A DNA stretch of 64,000 nt from Azospirillum baldaniorum (GCF_003119195.2 NZ_CP022253.1:2303001-2367000); one strand, 5' to 3'. Positions 19,299 through 28,067 are shown, counted from the stretch's first letter. Program-made: numbers and translations. Notes: a model not told the origin generated them from the letters alone.

Positions 19299-19916
19299 AT
19301 GGCACTGCCCTTGATGCCGAAAGCGACGGCCGTCTGGCTGGTCGAGAACACATCCTTGACCTTCGAGCAGATCGCCGCCTTCTGCGGCCTGCATTCCCTG
19401 GAGGTCCAGGCCATCGCCGATGGCGAGGTGGCGGTCGGCATGGTCGGGCTGGACCCGGTGGCCAACGGTCAGTTGACCAAGGGCGAGATCGAACGCTGCG
19501 AGCGCAACCAGGATCTGCGCCTGAAGCTGCTGGTCCCCGACCTGCCGCTGCCGGCGGCTCGGTCCAAGGGGCCGCGCTACACCCCGATCACCAAGCGCGG
19601 CGACAAGCCCGACGCCATCGCTTGGCTGCTGAAGCACCATCCGGAGCTGTCGGACGCCCAGCTTTGCCGCCTGATCGGCACGACCAAGCCGACCATCGCG
19701 GCGGTCCGCGACCGCACGCACTGGAACGCCCCGAACATCAAGCCGCGCAACCCGGTGCTGCTCGGCCTGTGCACCCAGCGCGAGCTGGAGGAGGCCCTGG
19801 CCCTGGCGGTTCGCCGCGGCGGCGTCCCTCTGTCGCAGGAGGAGCGCGAGGCCCAGGACGGCGAGGACGGCTACGGCGACGAGTCGCCCTATTCGGAGCA
19901 GGAAGAGGCGCGCTGA
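19299..19916 (+). CDS. trcR: DUF1013 family protein (cell cycle transcriptional regulator TrcR)
   Basis: The 205-residue protein matches the DUF1013 family, now named TrcR, found almost only in alphaproteobacteria. An N-terminal helical region contains MPKATAVWLVENTSLTFEQI. A second helix-turn-helix-like unit contains AIAWLLKHHPELSDAQLCRL then IGTTKPTIAAVRDRTHW, conserved in the family. It is thought to act in transcription and to be tied to the cell cycle. The ATG at 19299 has CAGGAGGG just upstream. The acidic C-terminal tail (about residues 180-205) is low complexity. Confidence 0.92.
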   Translation: MALPLMPKATAVWLVENTSLTFEQIAAFCGLHSLEVQAIADGEVAVGMVGLDPVANGQLTKGEIERCERNQDLRLKLLVPDLPLPAARSKGPRYTPITKRGDKPDAIAWLLKHHPELSDAQLCRLIGTTKPTIAAVRDRTHWNAPNIKPRNPVLLGLCTQRELEEALALAVRRGGVPLSQEEREAQDGEDGYGDESPYSEQEEAR

Positions 19917-19928
19917 CGCCGCCTTCCC

Positions 19929-19968
19929 GGCCCCTCTCCCCCGGCGGGAGGGGGGCTTTTTGCTTTTG
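19929..19968 (+). terminator. Rho-independent terminator after trcR
   Basis: The hairpin GCCCCTCTCCC / GGGAGGGGGGC (one T-G wobble) has a short loop and is followed by TTTTTGCTTTT. It lies 13 bp after the trcR stop. Confidence 0.75.
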
Positions 19969-20072
19969 TGCGCCGGGTGCGGCCCGTCCCTCCGCCCCCG
20001 GCGCCGGGCCCGTGAAGGGGTCCACAAGACCGCGCTCTGGACGCCACCCGGTCCGCGCGCTACTTCTTCGCC

Positions 20073-20666
20073 ATGACTGCACCCTCCCGTCTTGTCGTCG
20101 GCATCAGCGGAGCCTCGGGCGTGATCCTCGGCATCCGGCTGCTGTCCGTGCTGCGCCGGATCGGCGTCGAATCGCACCTCGTCGTCAGCCGCTCCGCCGA
20201 AGTCACCCTGGCCCATGAGACGGACATGAAGGTGGCGGAGCTGCGCGCTCTCGCCGACGTGTCCTACGCCGCCGCCGACATCGGCGCGGCCATCGCCAGC
20301 GGCAGCTTCCGCGCCATGGGCATGATCGTCGCCCCCTGCTCCGTCCGCACGATGAGCGAGATCGCCACGGGCGTGACCTCCACCCTGCTGACCCGCGCCG
20401 CCGACGTCACGCTGAAGGAGCGCCGCCCGCTGGTGCTGATGGTGCGCGAGACGCCGCTGCATCTGGGGCACCTGCGCACGATGACCCAGCTGGCCGAGAT
20501 GGGCGCGGTGATCGCCCCGCCGGTCCCCGCCTTCTACAGCCGCCCGCAGACCATCGACGATCTGGTGGACCACGCCGTCGGGCGGGCGCTGGACCTGTTC
20601 GGGCTGGACGCGGGCATCGTCCGCCGCTGGGGCGAGCCGGCGCCTGCGGAGGTTCTGGAAACATGA
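20073..20666 (+). CDS. ubiX: UbiX-family flavin prenyltransferase
   Basis: The 197-residue enzyme attaches a dimethylallyl group to FMN, making the prenylated flavin cofactor of UbiD-type decarboxylases. Motifs are the FMN-binding GISGASGVILGIRLL near the N-terminus, the MIVAPCSVRTMSEIATGV loop and the LVLMVRETPLHLGHL stretch with the conserved arginine and glutamate. No ubiD is in the window. Start ATG at 20073. The next gene (carbonic anhydrase, 57 bp on) may be co-transcribed. Confidence 0.93.
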   Translation: MTAPSRLVVGISGASGVILGIRLLSVLRRIGVESHLVVSRSAEVTLAHETDMKVAELRALADVSYAAADIGAAIASGSFRAMGMIVAPCSVRTMSEIATGVTSTLLTRAADVTLKERRPLVLMVRETPLHLGHLRTMTQLAEMGAVIAPPVPAFYSRPQTIDDLVDHAVGRALDLFGLDAGIVRRWGEPAPAEVLET

Positions 20667-20723
20667 CCCGGCCTGGGCTATACCGCATCCGCTAAATCCC
20701 GACCGAAGAGGGGTATCAGAACG

Positions 20724-21416
20724 ATGCCACACACCCGCGACCAGGACGTTCCGATTCGTCAGCTTCTCGCCGGGATGAAAGGCTTCCGCGCCCGCTATTA
20801 CGAGCGCCGGCCCGACAGCATGCGCCAGCTCGTCGAGGAGGGGCAGAAGCCCAAGATCCTGATGATCGGCTGCTCCGACAGCCGCGTCGATCCGGCGCTG
20901 CTCACCCAGGCGGAGCCGGGCGAGATGTTCGTCGTCCGCAACGTCGCCAACCTCGTCCCGCCCTACCAGCCGGACGGCAGCTACCACGGCACCTCGGCGG
21001 CCATCGAATACGCGGTGCGGGTGCTCCAGGTCAGCCACGTCATCGTGCTGGGCCACGCCCTGTGCGGCGGCATCCAGGGGCTGATCCGCCTGCGCAAGGG
21101 CGAACCGGACCAGAACGATTTCGTGTCGCCCTGGGTGTCCATCGCCAGCGCGGCGCTCGATCCCTACATCCCGCCCGCCCAGGGGGACACCGACGAGGAA
21201 CGGCGCAAGGCCGAGTTCGAGCGCCTTCAGCAGAAGCCCGACGTGATCGAGCGCGCCGCCGTCCGCACCTCGGTGGACAACCTGATGACCTTCCCCTTCG
21301 TCCGCGAGCGGGTCGAGGCCGGGACGCTGGAGTTGCACGGCTGGTGGTTCGACCTGGACAGCGGCGACCTGTGGGCCATCAACTCCCAGACCAAGATGTT
21401 CGAGCCGGTCGATTGA
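20724..21416 (+). CDS. Beta-class carbonic anhydrase
   Basis: This 230-residue zinc enzyme interconverts CO2 and bicarbonate. Zinc ligands Cys50, His111 and Cys114 are present (MIGCSDSRVDP and VLGHALCGGIQ), with the Asp52-Arg54 dyad. The LHGWWFDLDSGDL C-terminal stretch is family-typical. It sits just after ubiX; since UbiD enzymes release CO2, the pairing may be coincidental. Start ATG at 20724. Confidence 0.95.
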   Translation: MPHTRDQDVPIRQLLAGMKGFRARYYERRPDSMRQLVEEGQKPKILMIGCSDSRVDPALLTQAEPGEMFVVRNVANLVPPYQPDGSYHGTSAAIEYAVRVLQVSHVIVLGHALCGGIQGLIRLRKGEPDQNDFVSPWVSIASAALDPYIPPAQGDTDEERRKAEFERLQQKPDVIERAAVRTSVDNLMTFPFVRERVEAGTLELHGWWFDLDSGDLWAINSQTKMFEPVD

Positions 21417-21584
21417 GACCACCGAGGGCGCCGGCGGCTGGGCGAAAGCTGCCCAGCGCACGGTGATGAGCCGCTTCCGCCGGGAAATTTCTGCCCATCC
21501 CCAGTTTCCCTCAGCCTGAGCAAATCCCTCCCCAACCACGGGGCCCACCACGGGGGGAGGGATGTTTCAGCGGCTCACCGCTTT

Positions 21585-21604
21585 TTGGCATGATGGTTGC
21601 AATT
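21585..21604 (+). promoter_or_regulatory. Sigma-54 promoter of flgE
   Basis: The sequence TTGGCATGATGGTTGCAA matches the sigma-54 consensus (TTGGCAC-N5-TTGCA) with one mismatch. The -24 GG is at 21587-21588, the -12 GC at 21599-21600, and the spacing is exactly 10. The predicted start, near 21612, is about 50 bp upstream of the flgE ATG. Sigma-54 control of hook genes is known in several alphaproteobacteria. Confidence 0.85.
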
Positions 21605-21659
21605 CCTTGCGCGGCGCGTTCCGACGGACGTGCGTCGATGGGAATGAGGCGGCCGGACC

Positions 21660-23030
21660 ATGGGCATCACCACGATCTTCAACAATGGCGTTCTCGGGCT
21701 GACGGCGCAAAACCGCGCCCTGGGCACCATTTCGAACAACATCGCGAACGCCTCCACGTCCGGCTTCAAGGCGTCGGAGACGCAGTTCTCCGACTTCGTG
21801 CTGAGCGACCGCACCGGCAACAAGGACCCCGGCAACGGTGTGCGCGCCTTCGAGCGGTTGGACCACAGCGGCGGCACCGTCACCCGGACCGACATCACCA
21901 CCAACGCGGCCATCAACGGCAACGGCTTCTTCATCGTCCAGGATCTGGCTGCCCAGGCCGGCACGACCGCGACCACCGCCCAGACAAGCGACGATTCGGT
22001 CTTCCTGACGCGGTCGGGCGATTTTTCCCCCGACAAGGAAGGCCGTCTGGTGAACGGCGCCGGCAAGGCGCTGATGGGCTTCAAGCTCGACCCCGCCAGC
22101 GGCACCGGCTCCTTCGGCAGCCTCAGCAGCATGACTCCGGTTTCGCTGAGCGGGTTGCAGGATTACCGCGAAGCCTCGACCCAGGCGTCGCTGAACCTCA
22201 ACCTGCCCTACGACCAAGCCCCGGTGGCCGGTGAGATCACCACGGCGAACACCACCGGCGTCGTTCTGAACATGGTGGACAAGAACGGCGCCGATGGGGC
22301 GATGGCCCTGCGCTTCCTGAAAACCGGACAGGCGGAGGACGGCACCTCGACGTGGCAGGTCTTCAACGCCGGGGTCGTCGGCGCCGACGGCAAGCCGGTT
22401 GGCAATGGCAACGTGAACGATCCGACCACCTGGAAATCGCTCGGCACGCTGAACTTCGCCCGCAACGGCACGCTGACCGGCGGCCCCACCGGCAGCCCAG
22501 TGACCCTGACCCTGAATCCCGGCGGAGACTTCTCCCAAACGACGCTGGATCTCGGGTCCTACGGGAAGATGACCAACTCCATCACCACCATCGCCGGCAT
22601 GGATCTGGGGATCGTCCAGGGCAACAACGGCATCCGCGCCGGCACCTATCAGGGGGCGGAGCTGACCGCGGACGGCTTCGTCGCCGCGAACTTCCAAGGC
22701 GGGAAGCAGCGCTACATCTACCGCATCCCCGATGCGACGGTCATCAACCCGACCGATCTGGAAAGCGTGTCCGGCACCATGTTCCGGACCAGCGCCAATT
22801 CGGGCGCCATCCGCCTGAACTCTTTCGGCAACCTGACCAACGAGACCGGCACCAGCGCACCGAAGACCGTCGGGGCGTCGCTGAACACGGCCAGCGTCGA
22901 GGGCTCCAACGTCAAGATCGAGGAGCAGTTCACCACGCTGATCCAGGCGCAGCGCACCTACTCCGCCGCCTCCAAGCTGGTGTCCACCGCCGACGAGATG
23001 ACCCAGACGACGATCACGCTGAAGTCCTAA
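21660..23030 (+). CDS. flgE: Flagellar hook protein FlgE
   Basis: The 456-residue protein is an axial flagellar protein exported by the flagellar type III apparatus and polymerised into the hook. It has the N-terminal rod/hook motif (GLTAQNRALGTISNNIANAS, about residues 12-31), the D1/D2 region with INGNGFFIVQD, and the C-terminal coiled coil ending QRTYSAASKLVSTADEMTQT. Its length and ends favour FlgE over FlgF/FlgG, which are about 240-260 residues. No other flagellar gene is in the window. The convergent TPR-glycosyltransferase gene overlaps its last 17 bp. Confidence 0.92.
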   Translation: MGITTIFNNGVLGLTAQNRALGTISNNIANASTSGFKASETQFSDFVLSDRTGNKDPGNGVRAFERLDHSGGTVTRTDITTNAAINGNGFFIVQDLAAQAGTTATTAQTSDDSVFLTRSGDFSPDKEGRLVNGAGKALMGFKLDPASGTGSFGSLSSMTPVSLSGLQDYREASTQASLNLNLPYDQAPVAGEITTANTTGVVLNMVDKNGADGAMALRFLKTGQAEDGTSTWQVFNAGVVGADGKPVGNGNVNDPTTWKSLGTLNFARNGTLTGGPTGSPVTLTLNPGGDFSQTTLDLGSYGKMTNSITTIAGMDLGIVQGNNGIRAGTYQGAELTADGFVAANFQGGKQRYIYRIPDATVINPTDLESVSGTMFRTSANSGAIRLNSFGNLTNETGTSAPKTVGASLNTASVEGSNVKIEEQFTTLIQAQRTYSAASKLVSTADEMTQTTITLKS

Positions 23031-24810
23031 GCGCCGCCTTCGCAAGGCTTGCGGCGCGCAGCGCGTCGGCGACGCGCCCGGCCACCTCCGTCCAGTCGCC
23101 AACGCGCGTCTGGCGGAACAGGCGGGCGGTGGGGTACCAGGGGCTGTCCTCCCGCCCCAGCAGCCAGCGCCAGTCGGGCGACAGCGGCAGCACCACCCAG
23201 ACCGGCACCCCCAGCGCCCCGGCCAGATGCGCCGGCCCGGTGCAGGAGGAGATCACAAGGTCGAGGTTGGCCATGATCGCCGCGGTGTCGACGAAATCAG
23301 CGATGTCCGGACCGAGGTCGGTGAAGGTCGAGGGCATCGGCACCCGTTCCAGATCCTCCCGCCCCGGCCCCTTCTGCAGCCCGAAGAAGCGCACGCCCGG
23401 CACGTCCAGCACCGGCCGCAGCCCGGCCAGCCGGGGCGAGCGCAGCGCATCGCCGGGAAAGCGCGGGTTGCCCGCCCAGACCAGCCCGACCCGCAGCCCA
23501 TCCGTCAGTTGCCCGTCCGCCAGCCGCTTGCTCCAGGCGGCGGCGCGTTGCGGGTCGGGGCACAGATACGGTACGGCGGCGGGCACATCGTCCAGCTTGG
23601 TGCCGAAGGCGCGCGGCAGGCTTATCAGCGGGCATTCCAGATCGAAATCCGGAAGCGGATCGCCGCGGGCGATCAGCCGCTCCACCCCCGGCAGGCCCGA
23701 CAGGACGCTCACCAAGGGCCGTTGCACCTCCAGAATCACCCGCGCGCCGCGCGCCGCCACCAACGGGACGTAGCGGACGAACTGAAGGGTGTCGCCCAAC
23801 CCCTGCTCGGCGTAGAGCAGGATGGTGCGTCCGGCGAGGTCGCCGCCGGTCCAGGTGGGCTGGGCGAAGCGGCGCCAAGGCGGTTCGGCCCGTGTGTCGT
23901 GGCGGCGCCAGTCGAACTCCGGCCAGCCGCCCTCGCAATCCCCGGCCAGCAGCCGGGCGAAGCCGCGGTTCCAGCGCATCCCGGCGTCCCCGGGGCGGGC
24001 TTGCAACACCCGGTCGAAGTCGGCAAGGGCCTCCACCGGTCGGGCCATGGCGAGCAGCGCACCGCCGCGCGCCGCCCACAGGGACGGGCCGGAAAAACCG
24101 CATTCCTCCGCCGTGGCGAAGGCCGCCAGCGCTTCGTCGAAGCGGCCCTGCCCAGCCAGCAGCGACCCGAGATTTCCCCACGCCGCGCCATAGCCGCGGG
24201 CGAGGTCCAGCGCCCCCCGGTAGGCGGCCTCCGCCTCATCCCAGCGCTTCTGCGCCGCACAGGCGGAGCCGAGCATCATCAGAGCCGCCGGCGATCCCGG
24301 CGCCAGCGCGGCGGCGCGGCGGGCCACGCGCTCCGCCTCCATCACCCTCCCTTCGGCCAAGGCCGTTTCGGCGAGGTTCACCAGGGCGTCCGCCGAGGCG
24401 GGGAGCAGCGCCAGCGCCCGCTGCGCCGAGCGGGCGGCCTCCGGCACCCGGTTCAGGTCACGCAGGGCACCGGCCCGGCTGGTGTGGGCATCGGCGAGAA
24501 ACGGGTCCAGCCGCAGGGCGCGGGCGTAGCCGGCCTCCGCCCCCGCCGCGTCGCCCATGGTCTGACGCGCGCCGGCCAAGTTGGAGTGCCCGCCCGCCGA
24601 GTCGGGACGCAGCGCCAGCGCCCGGCGCAGCAGGAGCACCCCGTCCGCCGGGCGGCCCGCCTGCGCGTGGAGCACGCCCAGGAACTGCGCGGCGTCGGGC
24701 TGCTCCGGATCGGCCTCCAGAATCCGCCCGTAGAGCGTCGCCGCCTCGGCCAGACGGCCCGACTGGTGGTGATCGATGGCGGCCAGAAGGGCCTCGATGA
24801 TCGTCGCCAT
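23014..24810 (-). CDS. TPR-repeat protein fused to a glycosyltransferase (GT9/SPINDLY-like) domain
   Basis: The 598-residue cytosolic protein has about eight tetratricopeptide repeats in residues 1-300 (units such as PDAAQFLGVLHAQAGRPADG and AAWGNLGSLLAGQGRFDEAL). A C-terminal glycosyltransferase domain follows, with ILLYAEQGLGDTLQFVRYVP, VGLVWAGNPRFPGDALRS and the donor-site DLVISSCTGPAHLAGALG. This fusion is typical of proteins that glycosylate proteins, including flagellins. It is convergent with flgE, so hook or flagellar filament glycosylation is inferred. The ATG at 24810 begins the first TPR; the frame extends to 24906 without support. Confidence 0.85.
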   Translation of the reverse strand: MATIIEALLAAIDHHQSGRLAEAATLYGRILEADPEQPDAAQFLGVLHAQAGRPADGVLLLRRALALRPDSAGGHSNLAGARQTMGDAAGAEAGYARALRLDPFLADAHTSRAGALRDLNRVPEAARSAQRALALLPASADALVNLAETALAEGRVMEAERVARRAAALAPGSPAALMMLGSACAAQKRWDEAEAAYRGALDLARGYGAAWGNLGSLLAGQGRFDEALAAFATAEECGFSGPSLWAARGGALLAMARPVEALADFDRVLQARPGDAGMRWNRGFARLLAGDCEGGWPEFDWRRHDTRAEPPWRRFAQPTWTGGDLAGRTILLYAEQGLGDTLQFVRYVPLVAARGARVILEVQRPLVSVLSGLPGVERLIARGDPLPDFDLECPLISLPRAFGTKLDDVPAAVPYLCPDPQRAAAWSKRLADGQLTDGLRVGLVWAGNPRFPGDALRSPRLAGLRPVLDVPGVRFFGLQKGPGREDLERVPMPSTFTDLGPDIADFVDTAAIMANLDLVISSCTGPAHLAGALGVPVWVVLPLSPDWRWLLGREDSPWYPTARLFRQTRVGDWTEVAGRVADALRAASLAKAALRTSA

Positions 24811-25008
24811 GGGATGTGCCCAATGGTGGAAGGGGTACTGGAAGCCGAAGGAATGGACAGGCCCGCCGACGGATTGATCACAAGTCCTGCCGTTACCGCA
24901 ACCCACCCACGAGAAGCCCCGCGTTGCATTTCACTTTTGCAAAATTTATTCTGCACACCATGCCCTGGAGCATACCGGGGTATTCAGCGCGAGGACCGCG
25001 TCCCGCTT

Positions 25009-25419
25009 ATGAAAAGCATTCCGTCGATGACAAGCACCTTGAACGTCTGCGCCCTCGCCCTCACCTGCGCCCTCGTCCCGGCGATCCTGACCGCGGCGCC
25101 CGCCGCCGCCAACGAGAAGCCCGCCGGTGGCGGCTGCCCGTGGGCGCAGGACGTCAAGCTGGACCTCAACGGCAAGACCCTCACGTTGAACCAGGAGGCC
25201 TTCTCCGCGAAGGGGGAGCCGCTGGACCTCGAGGGCTATCAGATATTCCCGCTGCTCGACCAGTTGAAACTGCGCATCCTCGGCCCGCGCGGCCAGGAGT
25301 GGGAGGCCGGGCTGACCCGCCTGTCCGGCGGCAAGCGCTGCCAGGCCTTCTACGTCGGCAAGCCCTTCCAGGTCTCCGACGAGACCGGCGACCGCAACAG
25401 CCTCATCCTGGTCCGTTGA
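25009..25419 (+). CDS. Secreted protein of unknown function
   Basis: The 136-residue protein has a Sec-type signal peptide (STLNVCALALTCALVPAILT then AAPAAANE, cleavage likely after AAA near residue 34). A small mature domain has two cysteines (in GGGCPWAQD and GGKRCQAFYV) that could form a disulfide. Family not recognised. An alternative ATG lies at 25027. Its 3' end overlaps the convergent acetyltransferase gene by 17 bp. Confidence 0.7.
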   Translation: MKSIPSMTSTLNVCALALTCALVPAILTAAPAAANEKPAGGGCPWAQDVKLDLNGKTLTLNQEAFSAKGEPLDLEGYQIFPLLDQLKLRILGPRGQEWEAGLTRLSGGKRCQAFYVGKPFQVSDETGDRNSLILVR

Positions 25420-25990
25420 CTCCCGCCTTCATCCTCGCCTGGAAGCGGTCGCGCCCGATCCGGTAGAGGATATGCCGCTTCAGGCGGTGACCGTCGGGAA
25501 CGCGGGGGTGGTCGAAGTCGGCCGCCGCGTCGCGTTCCATCCCCAGCCGCTCCATGACCCTCTGCGACCGCCGGTTCTCCGGCACGGTGAAGGCGACGAT
25601 CTCGTCGAGCCCGACCGCGCCGAACCCGTGGGCCAGCGCCAGCCCGGCGGCCTCGGTCGCCAGCCCCTGCCCCCAATGGGCGGGGTCGAGCCGCCAGCCC
25701 ACCTCTACGGCGGGGGCGAAAGGCGCTTCCCACGTCACACGGGCCAGGCCGACGAAGCCGATGAAGGGGCTTTGGCCGGGCCGTTCCACCGCCCAGAAGC
25801 CGAAGCCGTGCCGGTCGAAATGCTCGCCGATGCGCCGAATCACCGCGTCGCTGGCCTCCCGGTCGGGAAGCGGCAGCAGATGCTCCATCACCGCGGGATT
25901 CTGTGACAGCGCGTGAAAGGCGTCGCCATCCCCGTCCCGCCAAGGACGCAGGATCAGCCGGGGCGAGGTGAGGATGGCGGGAGTCGTCAT
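25403..25990 (-). CDS. GNAT acetyltransferase, RimJ/RimL type
   Basis: The 195-residue protein begins LTSPRLILRPWRDGDGDAF, and has EVGWRLDPAHWGQGLATEAA (acetyl-CoA loop) and FTVPENRRSQRVMERLGME, the pattern of the RimJ/RimL-like acetyltransferase_3 family. Members acetylate ribosomal proteins or small amines; the substrate is unknown. It follows the TIGR02444 gene by 13 bp, probably in the pfkA operon. Confidence 0.9.
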   Translation of the reverse strand: MTTPAILTSPRLILRPWRDGDGDAFHALSQNPAVMEHLLPLPDREASDAVIRRIGEHFDRHGFGFWAVERPGQSPFIGFVGLARVTWEAPFAPAVEVGWRLDPAHWGQGLATEAAGLALAHGFGAVGLDEIVAFTVPENRRSQRVMERLGMERDAAADFDHPRVPDGHRLKRHILYRIGRDRFQARMKAGVNGPG

Positions 25991-26003
25991 CGCACCGGTT
26001 CCG

Positions 26004-26462
26004 TCAGGGCTCGGGCGGCGTGTCGAGCGCCGCCAGCAGAGCCATCAGCGCCGGATCCCCCTCCGGCACCAGCCGGTAAAGATTGGCCGCGGCCAGCGCG
26101 ACGCCGCCGCCCTGCGTGGGGGTGAGCCCGGACAGGGCGAAGAGACGGTCCTGCTGAACGCGCTCCGCCTCCAGCTCCGCCGCCTTCAGGCGTTTGTAGA
26201 GGGCGTCGTCCTCCCCCTTCGCCCGGCGGCGGACGGCGCGCAGCGGCCGGACCACCTCGTCCCGCCAGGGGGCGACCGCGGAATCGATCCGCGCCAACTC
26301 CTCCGCCGGCAGGTCGGCGTTGCAGGCCATGCCCGCCCAGGCGGTGAACAGCAGAAGGTTCACGTCCTGGCCGAGCCGGTCCTGAAGGTCGAGGCAGGCG
26401 GCGGGCACGCCGGGCCGTCCGTAGACGGCGAGCGAGAAGTCCCAGAGCGGGTTTTCCGACAT
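26004..26462 (-). CDS. TIGR02444 family protein
   Basis: The 152-residue protein contains NPLWDFSLAVYGRPGVPAACLDLQD then DVNLLLFTAWAG, the hallmark of the TIGR02444 family of unknown function in proteobacteria. It looks all-helical with no membrane segment. The start at 26462 (MSENPLWDF) is where family homology begins. It lies 43 bp after pfkA on the same strand. Confidence 0.85.
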   Translation of the reverse strand: MSENPLWDFSLAVYGRPGVPAACLDLQDRLGQDVNLLLFTAWAGMACNADLPAEELARIDSAVAPWRDEVVRPLRAVRRRAKGEDDALYKRLKAAELEAERVQQDRLFALSGLTPTQGGGVALAAANLYRLVPEGDPALMALLAALDTPPEP

Positions 26463-26505
26463 CGCCGCGCCTGCCTCCCCATATGGCCTCCCCACAGGCC
26501 TCCGC

Positions 26506-27591
26506 TCAGTCGCCCAGGCTGATGCCCAGGCCGCGGGCGGTCTTGACCATGGCGCCGTCCAGTTCCACGCAAGCGTACTTGGCGATGGCCTCGGTGATCG
26601 GCACGTCGATGACGCCGCGGTCCGACCAGGCGACCATGCGGTCGAACTTGCCCTCGGCGATCAGGTCCACGGCGTGCACGCCGAAGGCCGAGGCGACCAG
26701 ACGGTCGCGCGGGCTGGGCATGCTGCCGCGCTGGACGTGGCCCAGAACGGTGACGCGGGTCTCCGCCCCCGTCGCCTCGGCGATCTTCTCGCCGATGTAG
26801 TCGCCGATGCCGCCGTAGCGCTTCTGGCCGCCCTGGAACAGCTTCTGCACGCCGGTGCCGTCCACGGTCTTCACCGCCTCCGACACCACGACCAGCGCGA
26901 AGTTGCGGCCGGTCGAGCGCACCTGCTTGATCTTCTGGGCGATCTTCTCGATGGAATAGGCGATCTCGGGGATCAGCACCACGTCGGCGCCGCCGGCGAT
27001 GCCCGCGGCCAGCGCGATGTGGCCGGCGTCGCGGCCCATCACCTCCAGCACCATGACGCGGGCGTGGCTGGCCGCGGTCGGCTGGAGCCGGTCGAGCGCC
27101 TCGACCGCCACGCCGACGGCGGTGTCGTAGCCGACCGACACCTCGGTCAGGCCGAGATCGTTGTCGATGGTCTTGGGGATGCCGACCATCTGGAAGCCGC
27201 CCTTGTCGGCCAGCTTCTTCAGGATGGCGAAGCTGCCGTCGCCGCCGATGCCGATCAGCGCGTCCAGCCCCAGCTCACGGTAGCCGCCGATGATCTCGTC
27301 CGACCGGTCCTTCTGGGTGCCGTCGGCCATCGGGTAGGCGAAGGGGTCGCCGCGGTTGGTCGTGCCGAGGATGGTGCCGCCCATGCGCATCATGTTGCCG
27401 TCGACCTGCGGCAGGTCGAGCACCTGATACTGCACCGGACGCTGCAGCAACCCCTGGGTGCCTTCCTTGATGCCCAGGACCTGCCAGCCGTAGGTCAGGA
27501 CGGCCCGGTGGACCACCGCGCGGATGACCGCGTTCAGCCCGGCGCAGTCGCCGCCGCTGGTGAGAATGCCGATGCGCTTGCCTGCTGTCAT
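26506..27591 (-). CDS. pfkA: 6-phosphofructokinase
   Basis: The 361-residue enzyme phosphorylates fructose 6-phosphate to fructose 1,6-bisphosphate. The substrate and phosphoryl-donor motifs are clear: GILTSGGDCAGLNAVIRAVV at the N-terminus, GGDGS at residues 116-120, PKTIDND at 139-145 and MGRDAGHIAL. GGDGS points to ATP as donor, while a lysine at the PKTIDND position is the state found in pyrophosphate and mixed-group enzymes, so it fits the long, non-allosteric 'group III' type. Likely first gene of an operon with the TIGR02444 and RimJ-type genes. Confidence 0.93.
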   Translation of the reverse strand: MTAGKRIGILTSGGDCAGLNAVIRAVVHRAVLTYGWQVLGIKEGTQGLLQRPVQYQVLDLPQVDGNMMRMGGTILGTTNRGDPFAYPMADGTQKDRSDEIIGGYRELGLDALIGIGGDGSFAILKKLADKGGFQMVGIPKTIDNDLGLTEVSVGYDTAVGVAVEALDRLQPTAASHARVMVLEVMGRDAGHIALAAGIAGGADVVLIPEIAYSIEKIAQKIKQVRSTGRNFALVVVSEAVKTVDGTGVQKLFQGGQKRYGGIGDYIGEKIAEATGAETRVTVLGHVQRGSMPSPRDRLVASAFGVHAVDLIAEGKFDRMVAWSDRGVIDVPITEAIAKYACVELDGAMVKTARGLGISLGD

Positions 27592-27793
27592 GGATGACTG
27601 TCCCGTGTCGTCTGGAACCGCTGCGAAAGGTAGTCATACCAGAACGTTGCTCCACCGCAATGGTTCTGGTCCTCCGAGTATATTACATTCCGGCGACCGG
27701 ATTATAACCCTGCGAAGAATGCGTGGTTTCGCACTGCCGTTGCGCCGGAAATCTGGTATAGTCCCCGCCGCTCAGCCAGCGGGCCCCGCGCGT

Positions 27794-27994
27794 ATGAACG
27801 AACAAGAGATGCTGAAGGAAAAACTGGCCACGCTTCGCAGCGAGCATCGCGACCTCGACGACGTGATCGCCCGACTGCACGAACGTGCGCCGTTCGACCA
27901 GCTTCAGATGCAACGTCTGAAGAAGCGCAAACTCGCGCTCAAGGACCAGATCATGGTTCTGGAAAGCCGTATGCTGCCCGACATCATCGCCTGA
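27794..27994 (+). CDS. DUF465 / YdcH family small protein
   Basis: The 66-residue protein (MNEQEMLKEKLATLRSEHRD, then DVIARL and LKKRKLALKDQI) is a typical DUF465 two-helix coiled coil, function unknown. A TATAGT -10-like element lies at 27757-27762 upstream. It precedes purE by 108 bp on the same strand. Confidence 0.88.
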   Translation: MNEQEMLKEKLATLRSEHRDLDDVIARLHERAPFDQLQMQRLKKRKLALKDQIMVLESRMLPDIIA

Positions 27995-28039
27995 CGCGGC
28001 TTTTCGGCGGAGAACATGGCCCGGCGCATCGCGTCGCGC

Positions 28040-28067
28040 TGGACTCCGTGTGCGCGCTTTCTATAAT
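28040..28067 (+). promoter_or_regulatory. Sigma-70-type promoter of purEK
   Basis: A perfect TATAAT at 28062-28067 is preceded, with a 16-nt spacer, by TGGACT at 28040-28045 (four of six -35 bases). The predicted start near 28074 is about 30 bp before the purE GTG. Confidence 0.65.
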
